The notes under the pieces: generated by a model
Databases searched by the model: none
Told to the model about the DNA's origin: nothing
What the model saw: the letters and a program-made list of their open reading frames with translations, nothing else
Position numbers and translations under genes: made by a program
Assembly (NCBI RefSeq): GCF_026385505.1
Contig: NZ_JANIDV010000004.1
Location: 1 to 64,000 of the forward strand
Reading direction: 5' to 3'
DNA length: 64,000 bases
Source of the DNA: Bombella dulcis
GTDB taxonomy: Bacteria; Pseudomonadota; Alphaproteobacteria; Acetobacterales; Acetobacteraceae
In this document: positions 37,322 to 45,362 of the stretch, piece by piece
Numbering within the stretch: the first letter of the stretch is position 1
Layout of the letters: every line of letters begins with the position of its first letter

Positions 37322-38059
37322 ATGATCATCCTGAAGACGCTGCCCCTGCCCGTCAGCACGACCCTCATGCCGCAGGGCGTGCAGCCTCTCACCCTTCGCG
37401 TCGAACGGGGGGAGGTTCTCTGGGTGACGGGACCGGCTGAATCCGGCAAGACGGCCCTGCTGGAAACCGTCGCCCTGCGCCGTCCGGTCACGGGCGGCAC
37501 CCTGTCCATCATGAACCATGAGGCAGGCCCCCGTCTCAGCTCCGGAACACACAGGACTCTCCAGCAGCGCATCAGTTACATCGAAGCCACGCCCCGCTTC
37601 ATGGACCGGCTGAACGTCGCCGACAACATCGCCCTGCCACTGGAGCTGAACCATGTCCGCCAGGCCGACATACAGCGGGAAACGGACTCCATCATCCGCT
37701 GGTTCCAGCTGGAAGGTTACGCCGGGGCACTGCTGGACGCGCTGAGCTACACCACGCGCCTTCGGGTCGCCTGCGCCCGGGCACTGATCACCCAGCCCGC
37801 CATCATTCTGGTGGATGAACCTGCCCTGACTCTCTGCCCCGCCCTGCAGGACCGCCTGCTGACGACCATACGGGGCCTGACGAAAAACGGGGCCACGGCC
37901 CTTCTGGCCACCCAGTCCCCCACGGGAAACCCGCTTCTGCCCGGGCGGTCCCTCTCCCTGCCGCAGGCCAGTCCATCACCGCCAGACAGCACGGCCTCCA
38001 GGGACAGTCTCACGGTCCCGCTGTTTCTTTCCCCCGATGACAAAGGACTGCTTCCATGA
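37322..38059 (+). CDS. ftsE: FtsE-like ABC ATPase with degenerate motifs
   Basis: 245 residues. Walker A GPAESGKT (37-44) and Walker B IILVDE (161-166) are intact, and MDRLNVADNIALPLEL matches the FtsE segment after the Q-loop. However the Q-loop Gln is replaced, the signature LSGGE is LSYTT (141-145), and the switch His is Gln198 (LLATQSPTG). ATP binding looks possible, hydrolysis doubtful. The last 45 residues are an extra tail. The next gene is FtsX-like with a 4-bp overlap. In E. coli FtsEX controls septal peptidoglycan amidases. Confidence 0.8.
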   Translation: MIILKTLPLPVSTTLMPQGVQPLTLRVERGEVLWVTGPAESGKTALLETVALRRPVTGGTLSIMNHEAGPRLSSGTHRTLQQRISYIEATPRFMDRLNVADNIALPLELNHVRQADIQRETDSIIRWFQLEGYAGALLDALSYTTRLRVACARALITQPAIILVDEPALTLCPALQDRLLTTIRGLTKNGATALLATQSPTGNPLLPGRSLSLPQASPSPPDSTASRDSLTVPLFLSPDDKGLLP

Positions 38060-38934
38060 CACGTCTGTCCCGTGCGGCAGGCTGGCCTTCACCCTGGCCA
38101 TCCCTGCTGGGGCTTTGCCTCATCACATGGCTGATCGGGCTGGCTCTGGCTCTTCCCCACGGCGTGGACAGGGCCATCCAGCAGTGGGAAAGCGAGCTGA
38201 ACGACCATGTCGTGATCGCCCTGCCCCCTGCCGACGGCAGACATGCCGAACAGATCAACACCCTGCCCCAGACCCTGATGACGGCCTTCCCCGGGACACA
38301 GGCCACCCGCCTGCCCGACCGTGATGTCGAACGCAGCCTTGCCACATGGTCCACACCGTGGGAGGGGCCGCTTCCGGCACTCATCACCCTGCACTATCAT
38401 GGAGACATGACGGCTCTGACCAGTTTCGTGCATCAGCACTCACCAGAGGCCAGGGTCATTCCACCACCACCCCAGCTGACGAAACTGACGCCACTGATGA
38501 CGGGCCTGCGTCACGCCGCCGGAAACATCGCCCTTGCTGCCGGACTGGGTGCCGCCCTGATCGTACCGGCTCTGCTCTATCTGGGTGCCCGTACCGTCGC
38601 TCTGGCCAATGCCAGCCAGCTGGCCCTTCTTCCCACTCTGGGTGGAAAAACCTCATCCCTGCATCATGTTCTGGCCCTGCGGATGGCCCTCATGATCTTC
38701 CCCGGCAGCCTTGCCGGTATCGGCCTTCTGGTCCCTACGCTGGCCCTCATCACCTCTGCCCTGCGCCCCCTGTTGCGCCTGCCCCCTTTCGCAGGGTTTG
38801 CGTCCGCCTTCCATGCCCAGACCTTCCTGCCCCTGTCATTATGGGGGATACTTTTCCTGCTCCCCTTCCTGATGGCTCTGGCTGGCTGGGGTATGGTTCA
38901 TCTGGTCCTCTTCAGGCAGGAACACAGGTCATGA
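38056..38934 (+). CDS. ftsX: FtsX-like permease
   Basis: 292 residues with four hydrophobic segments (about 15-35, 172-195, 215-245, 260-285) and a periplasmic domain between the first and second, the FtsX layout. TQATRLPDRDVERSLATW and the final FLMALAGWGMVHLV segment are consistent. It overlaps the ftsE-like gene by ATGA and the ydcF-like gene likewise. It likely couples the ATPase to peptidoglycan hydrolases during division, as in other FtsX, but the degenerate ATPase makes a purely structural role possible. Confidence 0.8.
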   Translation: MTRLSRAAGWPSPWPSLLGLCLITWLIGLALALPHGVDRAIQQWESELNDHVVIALPPADGRHAEQINTLPQTLMTAFPGTQATRLPDRDVERSLATWSTPWEGPLPALITLHYHGDMTALTSFVHQHSPEARVIPPPPQLTKLTPLMTGLRHAAGNIALAAGLGAALIVPALLYLGARTVALANASQLALLPTLGGKTSSLHHVLALRMALMIFPGSLAGIGLLVPTLALITSALRPLLRLPPFAGFASAFHAQTFLPLSLWGILFLLPFLMALAGWGMVHLVLFRQEHRS

Positions 38935-39602
38935 TGAAAGGACCGGGTATGAATATCTGGTCGCTCTTCTCTGCCGTCCTGACCATTGCCGTCTGGGTCC
39001 TGCTGGGAAGTTTCATCTATTTCTGCGCCGATGCGCTCCGCCCCTCACCAGACCTGCACAGCATCCCTGCCGACTGCGATGGCATCGTCGCCCTGACCGG
39101 AGGGGAACACCGCATAGAAGCCGGAATTGCGCTGCTCCGGCAGCAGCCGGACCGGCTCCTCCTGATCTCCGGCGTATCACCCCATACGGGGCTGTCCCAT
39201 ATTCTTGCAGCCACGAAATCAGCCCCGCTCCCACCTGAACTGACCCGACAGATCAGCCTCGGATACCGGGCAGCCACCACCATTGGCAATGCATGGGAAA
39301 CTGCCCAGTGGGCAGAACAGAAACATCTGCACCATCTCGTGCTGGTAACAGCCGGGTACCACATGCGCCGCTCCCTGCTGGAATTTCATGACATTGCTCC
39401 CCAGCTCCGTTTCACCCCTTACTGGGTACAGCCTTCCGCCATGAACACGCCACTGCACCCACGCACCATGCTGCTGATGTTCAGCCAGTATGGCAAACTG
39501 GTCGGGGCCTTCATCCGTCTCATGCTCCTGCACCAGCAGGATCATGCACAGGAAGGGTTCCGGCCCGCCTCCTCATCCCCCTCCCTCGCCACTCCTGCCT
39601 GA
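38931..39602 (+). CDS. YdcF/ElyC-family (DUF218) envelope protein
   Basis: 223 residues. One N-terminal membrane segment, then a DUF218 domain: DCDGIVALTGGEHRIEAGIAL, RLLLISGVSP, and HLVLVTAGYHMRRS, the usual three landmarks. DUF218 proteins are linked to peptidoglycan and envelope polymer handling. The ATG overlaps the ftsX stop; ATG 38949 with a better ribosome-binding site is an alternative. The order ftsE-ftsX-DUF218-plsC is conserved in alphaproteobacteria. Confidence 0.82.
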   Translation: MMKGPGMNIWSLFSAVLTIAVWVLLGSFIYFCADALRPSPDLHSIPADCDGIVALTGGEHRIEAGIALLRQQPDRLLLISGVSPHTGLSHILAATKSAPLPPELTRQISLGYRAATTIGNAWETAQWAEQKHLHHLVLVTAGYHMRRSLLEFHDIAPQLRFTPYWVQPSAMNTPLHPRTMLLMFSQYGKLVGAFIRLMLLHQQDHAQEGFRPASSSPSLATPA

Positions 39603-39668
39603 TTTTCAACGGCTGACCTCACATTTCCCTTGCCCTATGGGCTGCTTCTGCGCCATGCAGAAGCTATT

Positions 39669-40427
39669 ATGATGAGTCTTATCCGTGGCAGCCTGTTCAA
39701 TCTGTATCTTCTGATACTGACCCTCGTGATGGGGGTTTTTGCCTTTCCCATCCGCCTGCTCAACAGGCGGGACGCAGCCCTTGCCTATGCCAAGCTCTGG
39801 TCCCGGGCCGTCCTGTGGGGGCTGGAGACGCTCTGTGGCATCCGTATCGTCATCAGCGGGCAGGAGAACCTGCCTGACGGCCCGGCCCTGATCGCCTCCC
39901 AGCATCAGTCCTTCTTTGACGGTTTCATCTGGATGAACACCGTGTCCCTGCCCGCCTATGTCATCAAGAAAGAACTGACGGCCATTCCCCTCGTCGGTCC
40001 CATGCTGGTCCTCAGCGGCATGATTCCGGTCGACCGCTCCGGCGGCTCCCAGGCCCTGCGCGGTATGATGGAGGCCGTTGCCAGGGCACAGGGAGCCGGA
40101 CGGCAGATCATCATTTTCCCACAGGGGACACGCACGAAACCCGGCCAGAATGTTCCTCTCCAGAATGGCGTCATCGCTCTGGCACGGCAGGCCACCTGCC
40201 CCATCCTCCCCGTCGTGACGAATTCCGGCCTGTTCTGGCCTCACTCTCCCTGGCGGAAATATCCCGGCACGCTGAAAGTGGTCATCGGGGAGCCACTCGC
40301 TGCCAACATGAAGGGGCGTGAACTCATACCGGCCATCAGTAAAGCATGGGAGACCCTCTGCACAGACCATGACCTACCCCATGAAGCTGTGGAAAACTCT
40401 GTGGACGTGAAAGAAACCAGATCGTAA
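39669..40427 (+). CDS. plsC: 1-acyl-sn-glycerol-3-phosphate acyltransferase
   Basis: 252 residues. The catalytic HXXXXD is HQSFFD, followed by IPVDRSGGS and FPQGTRTKPG, all as in PlsC. One N-terminal hydrophobic segment anchors it in the membrane. It acylates lysophosphatidic acid to phosphatidic acid, the precursor used by pssA further along. Two consecutive ATG codons (39669, 39672) are possible starts. Confidence 0.92.
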   Translation: MMSLIRGSLFNLYLLILTLVMGVFAFPIRLLNRRDAALAYAKLWSRAVLWGLETLCGIRIVISGQENLPDGPALIASQHQSFFDGFIWMNTVSLPAYVIKKELTAIPLVGPMLVLSGMIPVDRSGGSQALRGMMEAVARAQGAGRQIIIFPQGTRTKPGQNVPLQNGVIALARQATCPILPVVTNSGLFWPHSPWRKYPGTLKVVIGEPLAANMKGRELIPAISKAWETLCTDHDLPHEAVENSVDVKETRS

Positions 40428-40655
40428 TTCCTGCCCTTCGCAAAGTAACCGCATGGGCAGAACATGAAAACATGTCCATGCAGTTCTTGGTATAACTGCC
40501 TGTAACATAACGACATTCACAGGATTCGTGCTGCATCATCTTTTCCATCATGAGCTGTCAGGAGGAAGTGATTACTCCATAACAGGCAAAGAATACTCTG
40601 GGGACAGAATAACAGCTCATCCCTTCTCCTGTTCTTCCGTAAAGGAGGCTGGAGC

Positions 40656-41843
40656 ATGAGCCTGTCCCGTCGCCATCCTGTCCTGATCATTACCTCCCTG
40701 TGCTTCATTCTGCTGGCAGGAAGCTGGGGGCTGTACCTCCGGACACAGGCCGTGCTCTCCAGCCAGCTGGCCCATCTGGCTGTCCAGTCCCTTCCATCGG
40801 ATGGCCCAACCCCAACCCTGACCATACAGAAGACCCGTGCCAGAGGCTGGCCCCTTGGGGCGTGGAGGCGGCTTTACGGGGTTTCCTTCCATACCCATCT
40901 CAATGGTGCTGATATTGTCGGGGCAACGCCGACCCTCCTTCTGGGAGGGGATTGGCTGGACTGGGCACATGCACTGACCACCGGGACAGAGCTGCCACTC
41001 CAGCTGCCCGAAAGCACCATCCTCCGCATGGTCCATGATGGCGAAAGCCTGACCCTCCGCCTGAGCAGGGCGAAACTGCGTATCAGCAAGGAAAGCACCC
41101 CCTGTCCACCAGAAGCCAGATGCCATGACCACGGCTCCCTGCCCCTGTACTGGGCCCATTTCCATATCTCCACTCTGGAAGTGGCTTCTTCACAGCTATC
41201 CTACAGCCTGACATTGCGCCACCCTGCCGGAACAGTCCGCTTTGCACCGCAATCCCTGACACATCCTGACCCGGCTCTCCAGAACAGGTCTCTTCTTTCA
41301 GCATCCATTACAGCCAGGGAGCTGATCTATCCCTCCACCCTGCTGCGGGATTTCCGGATTGAGCAGCTTCACAGTGCCTTCGCCCTGCTCCCCAGCAATG
41401 GCCCTGTACCTGCCAACCCTCACGGCAGAAACGGGCCTTCCATGTCAGCATGGCCGGATATTCCCTTACGGCTCAGAATTCATGAACTCAGTGCTACCAT
41501 CCGTCCCCTGGCACGAACAGAGCAGAAAACACCTCCCCCCCATCTCTCCCTTGGTGGTGAGCTGTATGTGCCCGCTTTCTCCGGCACCGTATCCGTCAGC
41601 CTGACCAACTGGCAGGAGCCGTTGCATAACCTTCTTCAGAGCAGCTGGGTCCAGCACAATGTTCCCATCGGCATGCAGGGCCTGCTGAATGAAATGATGG
41701 CAAGCCCCCGCATGATCTCCCTTGCCTCCCACCCCCTGACGGTCAGCATTCCTCTTGATCACGGCGTGCCGCCCGGTCTTTCCACAGACCATATGCAGAC
41801 CCTCTATGACCGCCTCCGCCGGCTTGCGCCCCATCAGCCATGA
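40656..41843 (+). CDS. DUF2125-like envelope protein
   Basis: 395 residues. An N-terminal signal-anchor (VLIITSLCFILLAGSWGLYL) is followed by a beta-rich extracytoplasmic domain that begins with GWPLGAWRRLYGVSFHT. The position after plsC and the general pattern (early GWP.. region, C-terminal DG/DLSL-like strands) fit DUF2125 proteins of alphaproteobacteria, which have no assigned biochemical role. It overlaps nadQ by ATGA, so the regulator is translated with it. A 228-bp gap separates it from plsC. Confidence 0.65.
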   Translation: MSLSRRHPVLIITSLCFILLAGSWGLYLRTQAVLSSQLAHLAVQSLPSDGPTPTLTIQKTRARGWPLGAWRRLYGVSFHTHLNGADIVGATPTLLLGGDWLDWAHALTTGTELPLQLPESTILRMVHDGESLTLRLSRAKLRISKESTPCPPEARCHDHGSLPLYWAHFHISTLEVASSQLSYSLTLRHPAGTVRFAPQSLTHPDPALQNRSLLSASITARELIYPSTLLRDFRIEQLHSAFALLPSNGPVPANPHGRNGPSMSAWPDIPLRLRIHELSATIRPLARTEQKTPPPHLSLGGELYVPAFSGTVSVSLTNWQEPLHNLLQSSWVQHNVPIGMQGLLNEMMASPRMISLASHPLTVSIPLDHGVPPGLSTDHMQTLYDRLRRLAPHQP

Positions 41844-42709
41844 CGTTCCAGAGCCTTTGCCCGACAGACCTCATAACGGTCCTCATGACCATAGGCAGTG
41901 ATGCCCCGCATGTGACCCTTCTGCGTCATGACCGGGACACACCGACCTTTGAAGAAAGCCATCATTCTTTACAGAAACGCCTCTGCCATTGGGCCGAAAC
42001 GCTGACCCACTGTTCCATCGGCTATATGGAACAGCTCTATACTTTCAGTTCTTTTCCCGTGCAGGGGCAGACGCCACATATCCACATCACCTATCTGGCC
42101 CTCAGCCCTGACCATCCCCTGTCCTGCCACGGGTCGCTTTACCACCACTTCCCCTGGGAAGATCGCCGCAACGAAAGCGGTACCCGGCAACTGGCACAGT
42201 TCATCGCAGCCATAAAACACTGGGCTGCCGGACATGACGAACGCCAGAGCCGTATTGCCCCTGCCTTTGGACTGGATGATCTGCCGTGGGATGATACCCG
42301 TGTGCTGGAACGCTATGAGCTTTTGTGGGAATCCGGCCTCGTACCCCGTTCTGCGCCCTCCCCTGAAGCGACAGAAGAGGATGACCGCCGCCTTCTGGCC
42401 ACGGCTCTCTCTCGCCTGCGTGCCCGCATCCGCTACAGTCCGGCCGTATTCGATCTGCTTCCGAAGGCCTTTACTCTTCTACAGCTACAGCAGGCAATGG
42501 AAACACTGTCCGGCCGTTTCATGCACAAACCGAACTTCCGCCGCCTTGTACTGCATCAGCAGCTCGTGGAAGAAACCGGCACCTATGAACGGGCCGCTGC
42601 GGGACGCCCTGCCCGGCTCTACCGTTTTCGACCAGCGGCCATGGCCTCCTGCTATCTGGGTGCCGCCTTCCTGCCGCTGGAAACACCCTCATGGCTGATC
42701 ATGTATTAA
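41840..42709 (+). CDS. nadQ: NadQ/NrtR-type regulator of NAD biosynthesis
   Basis: 289 residues. The N-terminal half is Nudix-like but without a catalytic Nudix box; CSIGYMEQLYTF followed by ITYLALSPD matches the sugar/nucleotide-sensing half of NadQ (COG4111). The C-terminal half is a winged helix with the characteristic series LPKAFTLLQLQQAMETLSG, then KPNFRRLVLHQQLVEETG and GRPARLYRFRP, as in NrtR/NadQ. NadQ represses nadABC in alphaproteobacteria, and nadABC start 1.65 kb downstream with a palindrome over the promoter. The only thing between is an AT-rich island, so the pairing was probably once adjacent. Confidence 0.82.
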   Translation: MTFQSLCPTDLITVLMTIGSDAPHVTLLRHDRDTPTFEESHHSLQKRLCHWAETLTHCSIGYMEQLYTFSSFPVQGQTPHIHITYLALSPDHPLSCHGSLYHHFPWEDRRNESGTRQLAQFIAAIKHWAAGHDERQSRIAPAFGLDDLPWDDTRVLERYELLWESGLVPRSAPSPEATEEDDRRLLATALSRLRARIRYSPAVFDLLPKAFTLLQLQQAMETLSGRFMHKPNFRRLVLHQQLVEETGTYERAAAGRPARLYRFRPAAMASCYLGAAFLPLETPSWLIMY

Positions 42710-42963
42710 TTCTGCATGGACAGTCTAATATTATCACAAACTCTTGCAATAAGATGAATGCTCTTATACAAATGATCAAGATAAGTGGTGTTGACGATCA
42801 CAGTTGCCAAACGTAATGATGCCAGACCACAATAGGGCTATGTTCTTCCTCACCTATCATCACGGTACTAATAACATACCAGACAATATCGTATGCCGTG
42901 TGTGACAGTTATACCACCACGAAATGGGGCTAAAAAGCTCGGGTATTAGCAGAACGGATACAC
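42710..42963. other. AT-rich non-coding left part of the island
   Basis: Composition drops sharply in GC after the nadQ stop. No ORF, tRNA or terminal repeat was recognised. It could hold the promoter or an RNA partner of the former reverse transcriptase; that is speculation. Confidence 0.4.
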
Positions 42964-44198
42964 ATGGTGCCCGGGCCTTACTCACCACACAGTACCATTG
43001 ACAGTCATCGTGGTAATAAGAGATTTTCTTCAAAAATTACTTTATGTCCTGAGGTGAGGAAGTATAAACATTTCGACCTTCCTCTGCCGTCAAAGAAAAA
43101 TCGATTTTTTGATTTTTCTACTGAACAAAAGAAACAGGTCAAGAAGACACGCTCCATTCGCTTTGTCAGCCGTTCAGATGCACTTTATCTCCAAGCCTAT
43201 GCAGAATATCTAAATCTATACTATGAGAAATATTTAACAGAGTGCGCTCTAACCCACAGAAAGGAAATAGACAACAGCGCACACCATGCTAGGTCTTTTT
43301 TTTGTGAAATCAGTCAAAAGAAAAAATGTCCTTTTCTTGCCTTAGATACAAAAAATTTCTTTAATAAAGTTAACCATATTATTCTAAGGAACGCAATAAA
43401 AATCCTGACCAATAAAAGTACATTAAGTGGGCACCATTATACAGTATAGATAAACGCAACAAAATATTCCTATGTCGATAAAGGCGAATTTCTTAAAATA
43501 ACAGAATAATAACACAATAATAAAAATCGTAATATTGCAAAAACATATGAGATCTAATATAAAATATGCACAAAAGAAGAGTTTATCTCTTATGTGCGAG
43601 GGAAACATAATAAGATTATCAAGAATCATAAAGAAACTTTCAGGATACCTCAAAGAATACCCGTACAAAGATTATACGCCAACATCTCCCTGAAATCATT
43701 TGATCTTGGTGTATTAAGGTACTTCAAAGAGAAATAGCTCATACAGAAGATACTCTGATGATATCGTCCCAGTTTTCCCCACGTCCGTATCAAGGGAAGA
43801 TATTTTTCTTAAGATGAAAACACTTCTGAAAGACGTACATCTTTCCATATCAAAAACAGAAAAAAGCCACATTCCAGCACGGTAGAACTCAGGAAGACTC
43901 CTCGCACCCATTCATACAATATCTTGGATTTACATTTGATGGAGAAAAAATTCTGATCCGCGACTCCACACAGCGTACATGCAAAAATACGCAATAAAAA
44001 TAACCCGAGAAAGGAAATATTTAAACGTGAACCACTGAGCCATTATACACATCTCGGTAGAAGAAAAACTTCCTAAAATAGGCTTATAGAGCAGGTAAAA
44101 TAATAAGGTAACCTGAAATAAGAAAACAGTTCAGACACCATATGACATGGTTGAATCAGATATGGAGAAAAGAAATAAATAACGTATTCAAAACATGA
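42964..44198 (+). pseudogene. decayed reverse transcriptase (cellular/antiphage-type RT)
   Basis: The first open segment (42964-43449) reads RFVSRSDALYLQAYAEYL, then CPFLALDTKNFFNKVNHIIL, the RT motif with the first catalytic Asp. It ends at a TAG but the same frame continues with TKYSYVDKGEFLKITE up to 43506. Other frames then supply, in the right order, FRIPQRIPVQRLYANI (43639 on; ancestral FGIPQG.P), YRRYSDDIVPVF with the YSDD box at 43751-43762, QYLGFTFDGEKILIRDS (43917 on), AYMQKYAIKITRERKYL, SHYTHLGRRKT and a C-terminal IRKQFRHH...LNQIW ending at 44198. At least four frame changes and several stops separate them. AT-rich, unlike neighbours: acquired, then inactivated. Confidence 0.85.
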
Positions 44199-44292
44199 TG
44201 ACAATATTCCTCCCAACGAAACCGATTCCATCAATTCAGACTTGGACACCGTATTTTTATTCACACCACATCCCAAAATAAAACATAATCGC

Positions 44293-44321
44293 TTGGCACG
44301 CCCCTCAGTAGGGTCTATATT
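44293..44321 (+). promoter_or_regulatory. nadABC promoter
   Basis: -35 TTGGCA (44293-44298), 17-bp spacer, -10 TATATT (44316-44321), 40 bp before the nadA start. Good match to sigma-70 consensus. Confidence 0.7.
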
Positions 44322-44340
44322 ATGCTCATAGTGAGTATAA
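44320..44340. promoter_or_regulatory. candidate NadQ operator
   Basis: A 9-3-9 palindrome: TTATGCTCA (44320-44328), spacer TAG, TGAGTATAA (44332-44340), one mismatch between arms. It covers the end of the -10 box and the transcription start, the right place for a repressor. NadQ regulator gene lies upstream. Inferred, but the symmetry is striking. Confidence 0.65.
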
Positions 44341-44361
44341 ACCTTGATGAAGGACCTCTCC

Positions 44362-45351
44362 ATGATGCAGGGCATCGCCACCTCCCCGTCCCGCGCTGCA
44401 CTTTACAGCCCCGTGGCCTCCCTCATGGCCCGGCAGGACTGGGAACGGCTTTTTGCAGATGACATCGAGGCCATTCTCGAGCTGAAGCGCAAGCATAACG
44501 CTGTCATCCTCGCCCATAACTATCAGACACCGGAAATCTTCCACTGTGTGTCGGACATCCGGGGGGACAGTCTGGCTCTGGCCCGTGAAGCCCAGAATCT
44601 GGAGCAGGATGTCATCATCATGGCGGGCGTCCATTTCATGGCCGAAACGGTCAAGCTGCTGAACCCCACCAAAACCGTCCTCATCCCCGATGCTCTGGCA
44701 GGCTGCTCTCTGGCTGAAGGCATCACCGCAGAGAATGTCCGCACCCTGCGGGAACGTCACCCCGGCGTGCCGATCGTCACCTATGTGAACAGCTCCGCTG
44801 CCGTAAAGGCTGAAACGGATGTCTGCTGCACATCCGGCAATGCCCGCCGTGTCGTGGAAAGCCTTGGTGTGCCAGAGGTCATCATGATCCCCGATGAATT
44901 CCTCGCCCGGAACATCGAGCGGGAAACCGGCATCAAGATGCACACATGGTCTGCCCGCTGTGAGGTCCATGAGCGGTTTACCCCGCAGGAAATCCGTCAG
45001 TACCGGCGTATGCATGGTCCGCTGCATATCATTGCCCATCCGGAATGCTCGCCCGATGTCGTGGCAGAAGCCGACCATGCCGGGTCCACAGCCAGCATGA
45101 TGGACTATATCGCCCAGCATAAACCTGAAAAGGTCATGCTCATCACCGAATGTTCCATGAGCGACAACCTCGCCGCCATGCATCCACAGACCGACTTCAT
45201 CCGCCCCTGCAACCTCTGCCCGCACATGAAGCGCATCACCCTGAAGAACATCCGGCAGGCTCTGGAAACCATGAGTACCGAAGTCACCATCCCGGCTGAC
45301 CTTCAGGAACCGGCCCGCCGCTCTGTCGAGCGGATGCTGGCCATCAAGTGA
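44362..45351 (+). CDS. nadA: quinolinate synthase
   Basis: 329 residues from the ATG at 44362, which has AAGGA seven bases upstream; TTG 44344 and ATG 44347 are alternatives. The three [4Fe-4S] ligand cysteines are in VCCTSGNA, HPECSPDVV and PCNLCPHM, and LAHNYQTPEI is the substrate-binding start. It condenses iminoaspartate with DHAP to quinolinate. First gene of nadABC behind a palindrome-covered promoter. Confidence 0.96.
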   Translation: MMQGIATSPSRAALYSPVASLMARQDWERLFADDIEAILELKRKHNAVILAHNYQTPEIFHCVSDIRGDSLALAREAQNLEQDVIIMAGVHFMAETVKLLNPTKTVLIPDALAGCSLAEGITAENVRTLRERHPGVPIVTYVNSSAAVKAETDVCCTSGNARRVVESLGVPEVIMIPDEFLARNIERETGIKMHTWSARCEVHERFTPQEIRQYRRMHGPLHIIAHPECSPDVVAEADHAGSTASMMDYIAQHKPEKVMLITECSMSDNLAAMHPQTDFIRPCNLCPHMKRITLKNIRQALETMSTEVTIPADLQEPARRSVERMLAIK

Positions 45352-45362
45352 AGGATCGTCCC

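Noticed and set aside
42964-44198. Group II intron with maturase
   Set aside because: No intron RNA domain V-like hairpin or maturase/HNH end was seen; the C-terminal motifs fit stand-alone cellular RTs better.
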